Origin: RGIG5612 sp963589005
GTDB taxonomy: Bacteria > Bacillota > Clostridia > Lachnospirales > Lachnospiraceae
DNA length: 64,000 bases
Assembly: GCA_963589005.1 (NCBI GenBank)
Contig: CAVAJR010000010.1
Coordinates: 3,925 to 67,924, forward strand
Direction of reading: 5' to 3'
The notes under the pieces are model-generated. The model saw only the letters and a program-made list of their open reading frames with translations. It made no database searches and was not told the DNA's origin. The translations under genes and the position numbers were made by a program. The first letter of the stretch is position 1. Each line of letters begins with the position of its first letter. Below, one piece after another: positions 18,534-26,781 of this stretch.

Positions 18534-19658
18534 ATGAGCTGCAGTTGCAATTGCTGCCAAAAACATAATGAACATCATCATCACCATCATATAGTCGATC
18601 AACAAATGATGAAGAAGAGACTGATCCGATTGTGCATAGCGTCGGGTCTGTTTTTGCTATTATTTATTGTTGATAAAGTAGTCGAATTGGCAGATGTGGA
18701 TCTGGGAATTCCTAACTGGATACTTCCATTTGTACTTTATTTTGCGGTTTATCTTATACAAGGAAGCAAGATATTGAAGGAAGCAGGTATCGGTATTGTC
18801 AATGGCTACTTTCTGGATGAGAATTTCCTGATGTCCGTAGCGTCGCTTGGCGCATTTGCATTGGGAATATATAGCGGATGTATCGGATTGGAACCGGATG
18901 GATTTGAGGAAGGATGTGCTGTTGTTATCTTCTACAGCATAGGTGAATTTTTCCAAGATTGGGCTCTTAGCAAATCAGAACGAGAGATAATTAAGATGAT
19001 GGATATGCATCAGATAGAATTAAAAAAATCTGAGGATTCATCAGATGCAGAGACCTTCATTTCAAGATTTGCGAAGGTATATACACCCATAGTTGTAGGG
19101 CTGGCAATTGCAATTGCCATAATCCCCCCGGGAGTTGGCTTGTTCGTTCATATAAATGGCACGGATCTGTCATGGTCTACGTGGATATACAGAGCTTTAA
19201 GCTTTATCGTGGTAAGCTGTCCGTGTGCATTGGTCATTTCTATTCCGCTGTCGTTTTCTATGGGAATAGGATGTGCGGGCAAGTCGGGCATATTTGTCAT
19301 GGGGGCTGACTGCCTGGAGCAGGTGGCTAAAAATCCGAATTTAGCGATCAAATCGGCAGGTAATGATACAGATCTTGTAATTGTTTCTGCTGCAGATTCG
19401 GATAAGGCGGCAGAAAGTACGGAGCTCATATTAATGAATAAATCCTCTGATGGCATTGAATATGTTAAGAAAATTGCAAGAAAGACAATGCTGATCGTCA
19501 GGGAAAATATAATCTTCACCATCGGAATAAAGGCAGCAGTATTAGCATTGTCTGCATGCGGTATTACAAATATGTGGATTGCAATATTTGCTGATGAAGG
19601 AATTGCACTCCTGGCGGTGCTTAATGCATTTAGGGTGGCAGCAGTAAAAAATAAATAG
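18534..19658 (+). CDS. P1B-type ATPase-derived membrane protein lacking A, P and N domains
   Basis: A 374-aa protein that aligns along its membrane parts with the CadA-type ATPase at 26782-28683. It starts with a Cys/His cluster (CSCNCC, then six His). It keeps the first helices (FLDENFLMSVASLGAFALGIY; compare FDENFLMAIATVGAFALAIY), the CPC metal motif in VVSCPCALVIS (about residues 226-236), and the last two helices with NMWIAIFADEGIALLAVLNAFR. It lacks the actuator domain: after MMDMHQIEL it jumps to ETFISRFAKVYTP, with no TGES. It also lacks the phosphorylation and nucleotide domains: after ADCLEQVAK it jumps to DKAAESTELILMNK, with no DKTGT. Both gaps are in frame and the frame is uninterrupted. 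ATP-driven transport seems impossible. A role as metal channel, buffer, sensor or partner is inference; decay is the alternative. It has a good SD, AAGGAGG. Confidence 0.85.
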   Translation: MSCSCNCCQKHNEHHHHHHIVDQQMMKKRLIRLCIASGLFLLLFIVDKVVELADVDLGIPNWILPFVLYFAVYLIQGSKILKEAGIGIVNGYFLDENFLMSVASLGAFALGIYSGCIGLEPDGFEEGCAVVIFYSIGEFFQDWALSKSEREIIKMMDMHQIELKKSEDSSDAETFISRFAKVYTPIVVGLAIAIAIIPPGVGLFVHINGTDLSWSTWIYRALSFIVVSCPCALVISIPLSFSMGIGCAGKSGIFVMGADCLEQVAKNPNLAIKSAGNDTDLVIVSAADSDKAAESTELILMNKSSDGIEYVKKIARKTMLIVRENIIFTIGIKAAVLALSACGITNMWIAIFADEGIALLAVLNAFRVAAVKNK

Positions 19659-19663
19659 TTTAT

Positions 19664-20077
19664 ATGGAAAGATTAAAACAATTATTTTTCAAATATAAGG
19701 AATATGTTCTGTATGTAATATTTGGAGGACTGACAACACTTATAAGTTTGATATCCTTTTATATATGTTCGCATCCGCTTGATATAGGCACTGTTGCAAG
19801 TAATATCATTTCATGGATCCTTTCGGTGTCATTTGCGTATGTTACTAACAGAAAATGGGTATTCAAAAGCAAAACTGTTGGCTTCTATGGAATTGTGAAG
19901 GAAATTGCAGGATTTATTGCAGGAAGGCTGTTGTCAATAGGAATTGAAACGGTTTTGCTGTGGATAACTGTTGATTTGTATCATTTTAACGATATGTTGA
20001 TGAAGGTTGTTATCGGTATCATTGTAGTTATTATGAATTATTTTTTCAGCAGGCTTGTTGCATTCAAAAAAAAGTAA
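19664..20077 (+). CDS. GtrA family membrane protein
   Basis: A 137-aa protein with four hydrophobic segments, typical of the GtrA/DPMS family (for example YVLYVIFGGLTTLISLISFYI and a second segment with SWILSVSFAYVTNRKWVFKSK). Relatives help flip or present polyprenyl-linked sugars at the membrane. The exact partner here is unknown. It begins 5 bases after the truncated ATPase stop with no clear ribosome site, so it is probably co-transcribed and coupled with that gene. Confidence 0.85.
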   Translation: MERLKQLFFKYKEYVLYVIFGGLTTLISLISFYICSHPLDIGTVASNIISWILSVSFAYVTNRKWVFKSKTVGFYGIVKEIAGFIAGRLLSIGIETVLLWITVDLYHFNDMLMKVVIGIIVVIMNYFFSRLVAFKKK

Positions 20078-20141
20078 ACTATATCACCAGGCATGAATTA
20101 GGCACATCAGACTGTAGTTCACAATACAGTCAAAATAAGGG

Positions 20142-20169
20142 TTGCCAAATCCATAAGCCATGGTATAAT
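20142..20169 (+). promoter_or_regulatory. Promoter giving a leaderless transcript
   Basis: TTGCCA (20142-20147), 16-bp spacer, TATAAT (20164-20169). The next gene's ATG begins 7 bases after the -10 ends, where transcription should start. Confidence 0.65.
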
Positions 20170-20175
20170 TCAGAC

Positions 20176-21501
20176 ATGAAAAAAGTTAAGAAAGTTTTAA
20201 AAAAATGTTGCATTACAGTTATGATTTCTGCTATGTGTGTATCACAGGCAGGAATTGTTTTGGCGTCAGAGGCCAGTGACAGACAGTCTCTTGAGGCGTA
20301 TCTTGAGGAGCTTAAACTTCAGATTGAAGAGAGCAATACTTCCCTGGATGACATTTATCTGAAGATAAAGGACGTTAATAATCGTATTAGCGATAATAAT
20401 GCTGTTTTGGAGGAACAGACCGCAAGCCTTGAGACGCAGAAGAGCGATATGTCTAAGCGAATACAGTATATGTATGAGGCAGGTTCGTCGATGGTTCTTT
20501 TGTCGGCAGTCCTTTCATCAGAGTCGTGGGCAGACGTTCTCAACAAGGCATCGTATATTAATGAATTAGTCGGATATGACAGGGAAATGCTTCAGAAGTA
20601 CATAGATACTGTCCAGACAATTCAGGATACGCAGACAGCACTGGAAGAGGAGAAAACAGAGCTGTATGAACTGAAAAATAATTTTGAACAGGGCAAGCAG
20701 GAAGCCAAGGACGCGCTGTCTGATGTAACTGCCAGATTGGCAGAATACGGAGTAGATGAGACTGAAGCATATGAAGTCATGCGTGATTATATGCAGAAGA
20801 TCAAAGAAGATATTCCTGAGGAGATGACAACGGGTCTGGATCAGATAGAAGAGACAGCAAGCAGCGAGGAAACCACTACCTCGAACAAGAATGATAGTAA
20901 GGAGACAACTACTTCCAAGAGCGACTCCAATAAAGAAACCACTACAGAAAAGGCAACCACTACTAAGGTTACGGAGACCACAACTCAGCCGACCACAACC
21001 CAGCCGGAGACAACGACTGAGCCGGAGACTACAACAACGTATGTTGAACCGGAAACTACAACAGAATATATTGAGCCGGAACCTGAACCGGAGCCAACAC
21101 CGGATATATATGTTCCTATCGATACATATGGATATTCTGCACAGGATATATATGATCTGGCACGAGTTACATATCTGGAGGATGGCTGTGTAGGAGGAAC
21201 ATATATGTCAGTGTATCTGTGCGCATGTGTAATTCTTAACAGAGCCAATAACTGGTATGGCGGTTCGATAAGTGCGGCAATCTATGATGCCGGACAGTAT
21301 GCAACAGCATATAAATATGATAACTGGGGCGGCGGAGCTCTTACAATTAACGATACAACCTGGGCGGCAGTAAGTGAGGCACTTGCTTATACCGATCCTA
21401 ATCCGTATTATCAGTGTAATGGTGACTGGTTGGCAGACAGCGGACTTACAGAATACTATAGAGATGAGATCACGGACGAGGTATTCTACTATAATTATTA
21501 A
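20176..21501 (+). CDS. Secreted coiled-coil protein with SleB-like cell-wall hydrolase domain
   Basis: A 441-aa exported protein. Residues 1-31 are a signal peptide with a Lys-rich start. Residues about 33-200 are coiled coil of the PcsB type (SLEAYLEELKLQIEESNTSLDD and similar). Residues about 225-310 form a Thr/Glu/Pro linker with repeated ETTT and EPEPEP. The C-terminal domain (about residues 318-441) has DIYDLARVTYLEDG, VYLCACVILNRANNWYG and AVSEALAYTDPNPYYQCNGDW, resembling SleB/CwlJ-type Hydrolase_2, in which the Glu after the LAR motif is catalytic. A likely role is peptidoglycan remodelling. The first ATG gives the only good signal peptide, yet it sits at the predicted transcript start with no SD. 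Confidence 0.75.
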   Translation: MKKVKKVLKKCCITVMISAMCVSQAGIVLASEASDRQSLEAYLEELKLQIEESNTSLDDIYLKIKDVNNRISDNNAVLEEQTASLETQKSDMSKRIQYMYEAGSSMVLLSAVLSSESWADVLNKASYINELVGYDREMLQKYIDTVQTIQDTQTALEEEKTELYELKNNFEQGKQEAKDALSDVTARLAEYGVDETEAYEVMRDYMQKIKEDIPEEMTTGLDQIEETASSEETTTSNKNDSKETTTSKSDSNKETTTEKATTTKVTETTTQPTTTQPETTTEPETTTTYVEPETTTEYIEPEPEPEPTPDIYVPIDTYGYSAQDIYDLARVTYLEDGCVGGTYMSVYLCACVILNRANNWYGGSISAAIYDAGQYATAYKYDNWGGGALTINDTTWAAVSEALAYTDPNPYYQCNGDWLADSGLTEYYRDEITDEVFYYNY

Positions 21502-21585
21502 TACAAAAGTCAATGGAGCTGATGTAGATTTCAGCACAATGTGTAGGTTTGGCAATATTAGACAGTAATTAAATACAGATACATT

Positions 21586-21620
21586 TTTAAAGGAGCACAA
21601 ATGTCATTTGTGCTCCTTTA
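21586..21620. terminator. Strong hairpin between the wall hydrolase and iscR
   Basis: A 14-bp stem AAAGGAGCACAAAT / ATTTGTGCTCCTTT (21589-21602 and 21606-21619) with 3-nt loop. It is flanked by TTTTTA on the left, so it may work in either direction. The rest of the 317-base gap holds the iscR promoter and operators. Confidence 0.75.
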
Positions 21621-21722
21621 ATGATGCAGAAGTATTGTCATTTTAAAATCACATAAGCTGGTTTTATACCTGCATTGCGGTATATCCGGGCAGGCATCGA
21701 CAGATGCATATCGACGACCAAC

Positions 21723-21811
21723 GAAATCCTACAAAATTACTGGGAATTTTGTTGACAATCAAAAAAGCCAGTGATATCATAATCATGAAATCCTAGTAAA
21801 AAAGTAGGAAA
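21723..21811 (+). promoter_or_regulatory. iscR promoter flanked by two Rrf2-type operators
   Basis: TTGACA (21752-21757), 17 bp, TATCAT (21775-21780). Two similar sites flank it: upstream GAAATCCTACAAAATTACTG (from 21723) and downstream GAAATCCTAGTAAAAAAGTA (from 21787). The downstream copy continues to form the inverted repeat CCTA-N9-TAGG. The sites are 64 bp apart, one upstream and one past the start site. This suggests autorepression by IscR, by inference. Confidence 0.6.
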
Positions 21812-21818
21812 TAACAAA

Positions 21819-22283
21819 ATGAAATTATCAACAAAGGGAAGATACGGTCTGAGAGCACTTATTGACCTGGCTGAGCATTCAGAAACTGAATGCGTGAGCA
21901 TACAGAGTATTGCAGGAAGACAGGGCATATCCGAAAGCTACCTGGAACAGCTTATGAGCCTTCTGAAGAAGGCAAATATTATTAACTCTGTAAGAGGTGC
22001 GGGCGGAGGATATGTTCTGGCACGGGATTCCGAAGAAATATCTGTTGGAGATGTTCTGAGGGCATTGGAGGGAAGCCTGGATGCAGTATCCTGCGCTGCA
22101 GCCAATGGAACAGGTGAATGCGACGGAGCAGACAATTGTGTAACCAAATATGTATGGAAGCGCATGAATGATGCGATCACTAATGCAGTCGACAGCATAA
22201 AGTTGAGTGAACTTGTCGACGAGAGCCGTAAGGTCAACAAAAATTGCGAGGGAAACGTATCTTATTTTTGCAGCCGAAAATAG
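21819..22283 (+). CDS. iscR: Rrf2 family Fe-S regulator IscR
   Basis: A 154-aa Rrf2 transcription factor. The winged HTH is at the N-terminus (MKLSTKGRYGLRALIDLAEH, SIAGRQGISESYLEQLMSLLKKANIINSVRGAGGGYVLAR). Three cysteines follow at about residues 92-110 (SCAAANGTGECDGADNC), the arrangement that holds a 2Fe-2S cluster in IscR. It leads iscS, iscU and mnmA. Its own promoter carries two candidate binding sites, so it probably senses Fe-S demand and represses the operon. Confidence 0.92.
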   Translation: MKLSTKGRYGLRALIDLAEHSETECVSIQSIAGRQGISESYLEQLMSLLKKANIINSVRGAGGGYVLARDSEEISVGDVLRALEGSLDAVSCAAANGTGECDGADNCVTKYVWKRMNDAITNAVDSIKLSELVDESRKVNKNCEGNVSYFCSRK

Positions 22284-22336
22284 CTTGATGTCTGTTTGAG
22301 CAGATACGCAAGCTACAGTATAGATTGGAGAAAGAA

Positions 22337-23536
22337 ATGATTTATCTTGATAATGCAGCAACGACAAGGACAGCACCTGAAGTAGTGGAGGCTATGCTTC
22401 CGTATTTTTCAGAAATGTATGGTAACCCTTCGAGCATATATGCAATAGCTGCCAAGAGCAAGGAGGCTATTACAAAAGGCCGCGAACAGATTGCAAATGT
22501 TCTGGGAACAGCAGCAGAGAATATCTATTTTACGGCAGGAGGCTCTGAAGCAGATAACTGGGCACTTAAGGCAACATTTGAAGCTCTTAAAGACAAAGGA
22601 AATCACATAATCACAACTAAGATTGAGCATCATGCCATATTGCATACTTGTGAATATCTTGAAAAACGCGGCGCTCGTATAACATACCTTAATGTGGACA
22701 GAAATGGCATAGTCGATCTGGAAGAACTTAAGGCAGCCATAACGCCGGAGACAATTCTTATTTCAGTAATGTTTGCCAATAACGAGATCGGAACAATCCA
22801 GCCGATCAAGGAGATCGGAGAAATCGCTAAGGAGCATGGAATTTTATTCCACACGGATGCAGTTCAGGCATTTGGTCAGGTACCGATTAAGGTGGATGAA
22901 CTGGGAATTGATATGCTTAGTTCAAGCGGACATAAGATCAACGGACCGAAGGGAATCGGATTCCTGTATATAAGAAAAGGCGTTAAGATCAAATCATTCA
23001 TTCATGGTGGTGCCCAGGAGAGAAAGAGAAGGGCCGGTACGGAAAATGTGCCGGGAATCGTAGGCTATGGCAAGGCTGCCGAAATGGCAGATGGAACCAT
23101 GAAAGAACGCACAGCTAAGGAAACCGAGCTTCGAGATTACATGATCGGCCGCCTCTTAAATGAAATCCCATTTTGCAGATTAAACGGCGACGCAGTAAGA
23201 AGACTTCCTAACAATGTTAATATAAGTTTCGAATTTATCGAAGGTGAATCACTCCTGATCATGCTCGATATGAAGGGTATCTGCGCATCAAGCGGTTCTG
23301 CCTGTACATCAGGTTCGCTGGATCCGTCCCATGTACTTCTGGCAATCGGGCTTCCTCATGAAGTGGCCCATGGTTCATTAAGACTTACACTAAGTGCAGA
23401 AACCACAAAGGAAGACATTGATACCACAGTCGAGGCAATCAAGGAGATCGTAGGTAAATTAAGGAGTATGAGTCCGCTTTATGAAGATTATAAGGCAGGC
23501 AAGAAGAAGTCACTTATAGAATCAGGAGCTTTTTAA
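22337..23536 (+). CDS. iscS: Cysteine desulfurase
   Basis: A PLP enzyme that removes sulfur from cysteine for Fe-S clusters and thio-tRNA. The 399-aa class V aminotransferase starts MIYLDNAATTRTAPEVVEAM. It has EHHAILHTCEYLEKRG, HTDAVQAFGQVPI, the PLP lysine motif SSSGHKINGPKGIGFLYIRKG, and the active-site cysteine loop ICASSGSACTSGSLDPSHVL. The ATG at 22337 is preferred over a TTG 12 bases upstream because GGAG ends 6 bases before it. It passes sulfur to the next two products, IscU and MnmA. Confidence 0.96.
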   Translation: MIYLDNAATTRTAPEVVEAMLPYFSEMYGNPSSIYAIAAKSKEAITKGREQIANVLGTAAENIYFTAGGSEADNWALKATFEALKDKGNHIITTKIEHHAILHTCEYLEKRGARITYLNVDRNGIVDLEELKAAITPETILISVMFANNEIGTIQPIKEIGEIAKEHGILFHTDAVQAFGQVPIKVDELGIDMLSSSGHKINGPKGIGFLYIRKGVKIKSFIHGGAQERKRRAGTENVPGIVGYGKAAEMADGTMKERTAKETELRDYMIGRLLNEIPFCRLNGDAVRRLPNNVNISFEFIEGESLLIMLDMKGICASSGSACTSGSLDPSHVLLAIGLPHEVAHGSLRLTLSAETTKEDIDTTVEAIKEIVGKLRSMSPLYEDYKAGKKKSLIESGAF

Positions 23537-23624
23537 ACGGATTAGTTATTGCAGATTGGTCAAGTTCTGAAAGAAAATATATTTGAAATCATAACAATAA
23601 AGAATTAATATAGGAGAAAATATT

Positions 23625-24062
23625 ATGTACAGTGAAAAGGTAATGGATCATTTCCAGCATCCCAGAAATGTTGGTGAGATAGAAAATGCAAGCGGAGTGG
23701 GAACAGTTGGCAATGCTAAGTGCGGTGATATCATGAGAATGTATCTTGATATTGACGACAATGGCGTTATTAAGGAAAGCAAGTTTAAGACTTTCGGCTG
23801 CGGAGCCGCAGTTGCTACAAGCAGCATGGCTACAGAGCTTGTCAAGGGCAAGACTGTAGAGGAGGCACTTGAAGTTACCAATAAGGCTGTTATGGAGGCG
23901 CTCGACGGACTGCCGCCTGTGAAGGTGCATTGTTCACTGCTGGCAGAGGAAGCCATCCACGCAGCATTGTGGGACTATTCACAGAAAAAAGGAATAACAA
24001 TAGACGGCCTGAAGAAGCCTAAGAATGATATAAGCGAGGGGCTTGAGGACGAGGATTATTAA
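23625..24062 (+). CDS. iscU: Fe-S cluster scaffold IscU/NifU-like
   Basis: A 145-aa scaffold on which 2Fe-2S clusters are assembled. It starts MYSEKVMDHFQHPRNVGEIENA and has the three cluster ligands in VGNAKCGDIM, KFKTFGCGAAVA and PPVKVHCSLLAEEAI. The C-terminal tail is acidic (SEGLEDEDY). It is in an operon between iscS and mnmA, and AGGAG precedes the ATG. Because it lies with IscR rather than SUF genes, it appears to be this segment's main Fe-S supply. Confidence 0.95.
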   Translation: MYSEKVMDHFQHPRNVGEIENASGVGTVGNAKCGDIMRMYLDIDDNGVIKESKFKTFGCGAAVATSSMATELVKGKTVEEALEVTNKAVMEALDGLPPVKVHCSLLAEEAIHAALWDYSQKKGITIDGLKKPKNDISEGLEDEDY

Positions 24063-24118
24063 GTCTCAGACTCTTCATATCGGGCAGACAGACACTGTCT
24101 TGAAAAAGAGGAATATAC

Positions 24119-25192
24119 ATGCCAAAGAAGGTTGTAGTAGGAATGTCGGGCGGAGTTGATTCTTCCGTCACGGCATTTCTTTTAAAAAAAGCAGGATACG
24201 ATGTTGTCGGCGTCACGATGCAGATATGGCAGGACGAAGACGAGTTTATCCAGGAGGCTGCGGGTGGATGCTGCGGGTTAAGTGCAGTTGACGATGCGAG
24301 ACGGGTCGCTCAGGTAATAGGAATCCCTTATTATGTAATGAATTTTAAGGACGTTTTCAGAGAAAAGGTCATGGATTATTTTGCAAATGAATATCTGCAT
24401 GCAAGAACTCCTAATCCATGTATTGCCTGCAATAGATTTGTAAAGTGGGAAGCACTCCTGAAAAGAAGCCTCGATATCGGCGCAGATTATATTGCAACAG
24501 GTCATTATGCTAAGGTTAATAAGCTGCCAAATGGCAGATATGCAATATGTAATTCTGTCACTGCTGAGAAGGATCAGACCTATGCCTTGTATTCGCTGAC
24601 GCAGGAACAGCTTGCACATACGCTTATGCCGGTTGGAGACTATACGAAGCCGCAGATAAGGCAAATCGCACTGGATGCCGGACTTCCTGTAGCCCATAAA
24701 CCGGACAGTCAGGAGATCTGCTTCGTACCGGATGATGATTATGTCTCATTTATCAGAAAGTATACAGGAGTAGTGATGCCGGAGGGCAATTTCGTAACAC
24801 CGACAGGCGAGATCCTGGGTCGTCATAAGGGACTGCTTAATTATACAATCGGTCAGAGGCGGGGACTAGGTCTTCCGTTAGGACACCGTGTATTTGTCAA
24901 ATCCCTGAATACAGAACGAAATGAGGTAGTGGTTGCTGAAAATGAAGATATGTTTACATCAGAGGTTAAGATGAACAATGTATCCTATATGGGTGTGGCA
25001 GCATTTGATGATGGTGAAGAATTTATCGGCAAGATAAGATATAACCACAGAGGTTCGGCTTGCAAGGCATTTAAGACTGGTGACGACGAAATCATTTGCC
25101 GCTTTGATGCTCCCGTAAGAGCTCCTGCGCCGGGACAGGCCATGGTGCTGTACCGGGATAATTACGTAGCCCTCGGCGGCACGATTATCTGA
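24119..25192 (+). CDS. mnmA: tRNA-specific 2-thiouridylase MnmA
   Basis: MnmA puts the 2-thio group on wobble U34 of tRNA Lys, Glu and Gln using IscS-derived sulfur. The 357-aa protein has the PP-loop VVVGMSGGVDSSVTAFLLKKAGYDVVGVTMQIW at the N-terminus, the first catalytic cysteine in ARTPNPCIACNRFVKW and the second in HKPDSQEICFVPDDDY. TIGQRRGLGLPLG and the C-terminal beta domain are complete. It is last in the isc operon. The next gene converges on it with 12 bases between; a GAAATAAT/ATTATTTC hairpin spans 25194-25211. Confidence 0.96.
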   Translation: MPKKVVVGMSGGVDSSVTAFLLKKAGYDVVGVTMQIWQDEDEFIQEAAGGCCGLSAVDDARRVAQVIGIPYYVMNFKDVFREKVMDYFANEYLHARTPNPCIACNRFVKWEALLKRSLDIGADYIATGHYAKVNKLPNGRYAICNSVTAEKDQTYALYSLTQEQLAHTLMPVGDYTKPQIRQIALDAGLPVAHKPDSQEICFVPDDDYVSFIRKYTGVVMPEGNFVTPTGEILGRHKGLLNYTIGQRRGLGLPLGHRVFVKSLNTERNEVVVAENEDMFTSEVKMNNVSYMGVAAFDDGEEFIGKIRYNHRGSACKAFKTGDDEIICRFDAPVRAPAPGQAMVLYRDNYVALGGTII

Positions 25193-25204
25193 TGAAATAA
25201 TGGA

Positions 25205-26212
25205 TTATTTCCTGAATTCCTTCGGCAGCATTCCAAAGTGTTCTTTGAATGCTGCCGAGAATTTGCTTTGGCTGTCATATCCTACATGCTGAGCAATGTC
25301 GCCTATGCTCATAGAGGTATTTTTAAGCAAATATGCGGCGTGCTCCATACGATGTTCCTTAATGTGGGCAGCAATTGACATGCCATAGACTTTTTTGAAT
25401 AATTGTTTGAGCGTTGTTGCATTCATTAGATGCTCTTTGGCGAGGGCATCAACTGTAAGACGAGAATCCATATTCACAATAAGCTGGTCATGGATTTTTT
25501 TTATTGTCTCTATCTGCTCGGACTGATATCTTGTAAGACCAGAATCGTCAGTATCAAAGGATTCGTCTCGCAGGCCGTTAAAATGTTCGGAGCGAGTGCT
25601 GCATTCCTGATCATGACAATCATGGCTGTGCTGACTGACAGGTGATGTGTCGCTGAATTTTGAATCATTTAGCGTTGTGGCGAAGGGATCTGATTGGACA
25701 GACTTGTGATTCTCTTCGACCACCGGCAATGAATGAGTATGACCAGAACAATCAGAACGCACACTGCTGCTTTCACCGGAATGACCAGACGTTGCCGGAG
25801 AGCCAGTGTGAGAGAATACATCAGCTGGCTTGTAAATCGAAAAAGCCTCGTCGGATTCAGGACAGGCAATCTGCATTATCAATTCAATCATCTCGTGAAG
25901 CAGCTGACTCTGAATGGTAAATGAAGCTCGGTAATAAACTTCCTTGCCGTCGCGTCTGGCGGAAATAAGATTATTGTCCTTGAGGGTTTTCAGATGGTGT
26001 GAGACAGCCGGACTGGACATATTCATCATGGCAGCTATATTTACCACACATTCCTCACAGTGGCACAGAAGCCAGAATATCTTGATTCGAGTCGTGTCAC
26101 TTAGCTGCTTAAATATATTGGAAACTACCTGAAAATTCTCATCATTATCTATAACATCCAGAATATTTTTATAGTTAGCTTGATCTGAGTGATTATGCGG
26201 CAGATTGTTCAT
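25205..26212 (-). CDS. ArsR/SmtB-type metal regulator fused to an AraC-type DNA-binding domain
   Basis: A 335-aa fusion regulator. Residues about 20-115 are an ArsR/SmtB winged helix (VSNIFKQLSDTTRIKIFWLLCHCEECVVNIAAMMNMSSPAVSHHLKTLKDNNLISARRDGKEVYYR), with the CHCEEC cysteines in the place where CadC/ArsR sensors bind metal. Residues about 125-220 are a low-complexity linker rich in His, Ser and some Cys (HTGSP, SGHTHS, HSHDCHDQECS). Residues about 235-335 are an AraC HTH (SRLTVDALAKEHLMNATTLKQLFKKVYG, SIGDIAQHVGYDSQSKFSAAFKEHFGMLPKEFRK). The ATG at 26212 is chosen for its AAGGAG site. It is divergent from the metal-export genes, so it probably controls them; ArsR-AraC fusion is unusual. Confidence 0.85.
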   Translation of the reverse strand: MNNLPHNHSDQANYKNILDVIDNDENFQVVSNIFKQLSDTTRIKIFWLLCHCEECVVNIAAMMNMSSPAVSHHLKTLKDNNLISARRDGKEVYYRASFTIQSQLLHEMIELIMQIACPESDEAFSIYKPADVFSHTGSPATSGHSGESSSVRSDCSGHTHSLPVVEENHKSVQSDPFATTLNDSKFSDTSPVSQHSHDCHDQECSTRSEHFNGLRDESFDTDDSGLTRYQSEQIETIKKIHDQLIVNMDSRLTVDALAKEHLMNATTLKQLFKKVYGMSIAAHIKEHRMEHAAYLLKNTSMSIGDIAQHVGYDSQSKFSAAFKEHFGMLPKEFRK

Positions 26213-26330
26213 GGCTGAGCTCCTTCTGAAATATTTTAGCCTTAACGGGTATGCTTTTGCCCTGTTTGGAAGTGAATGGATCAGCGGCATTGACGACTGA
26301 TTTCGAGAGGATTATATTACCTGCAGAATG

Positions 26331-26348
26331 ATTAAACAAGTGTTTAAT
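26331..26348. promoter_or_regulatory. Palindromic operator candidate for the ArsR-AraC regulator
   Basis: ATTAAACAAGTGTTTAAT is an inverted repeat with 8-bp arms, of the size and AT-rich type bound by ArsR/SmtB repressors. It lies in the 308-base divergent region between the regulator and the HMA protein. An extended -10-like TGT-TATAGT (26393-26398) for the metal genes is 45 bases downstream. Confidence 0.55.
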
Positions 26349-26520
26349 TGTTGCATTATTCGCATGATTAATGAATATTTGACAGGTATTGTTATAGTCA
26401 TGAGCAGTACATCAGCATGGGCTGTGTGAATAAAATGGCTGCGAAATTATATAAATATGACAGTAATCAATGCCTGTTGCATGAATAAGGTTAATAAAAT
26501 ATTTTCGGAGGAAATCTACA

Positions 26521-26739
26521 ATGAAAAAGACATACAAAATCGAAGTTGACTGTGCAAATTGTGCTAACCTGATGGAAGAGGCTGCCAACAAGATTGAAGG
26601 CGTTGCATCAGCAGTTGTGAATTTTATGGCACTGAAGATGACAGTAGAATTTGCTGAAGGTGCTGAACCTAAGTCGGTTATGAAGAATGTCCTCAAGGCA
26701 TGCAGAAAAGTAGAACCGGACTGTGAGATTGAGTTCTAA
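26521..26739 (+). CDS. Stand-alone heavy-metal-associated (HMA) domain protein
   Basis: A 72-aa CopZ-like domain with a ferredoxin-like fold. The metal motif is CANC in KIEVDCANCANLMEEAANKIEGV (residues 6-28), a variant of the usual MxCxxC in which Met is replaced by Val-Asp. In many CadA/ZntA pumps this domain is the N-terminus of the ATPase. Here it is a separate protein 42 bases before the pump, which itself has no HMA domain. CGGAGGAAATC gives a strong ribosome site. It is likely to deliver a soft divalent metal (Zn, Cd, Pb) to the pump. Confidence 0.9.
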   Translation: MKKTYKIEVDCANCANLMEEAANKIEGVASAVVNFMALKMTVEFAEGAEPKSVMKNVLKACRKVEPDCEIEF

Positions 26740-26781
26740 TGCTGCAGCCGAGGTGCACAGCTGTCAACGTTTTAGAAGAAA

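Noticed and set aside
18534..18605. Six-histidine run as a cloning-tag artefact
   Set aside because: Codons are mixed cat/cac, flanking sequence is ordinary for the genome, and a Cys/His-rich start suits a metal protein.
20985..21248. Minus-strand Val/Ser-rich open frame
   Set aside because: It is the complement of the Thr/Glu-rich linker of the wall protein, with no ribosome site.
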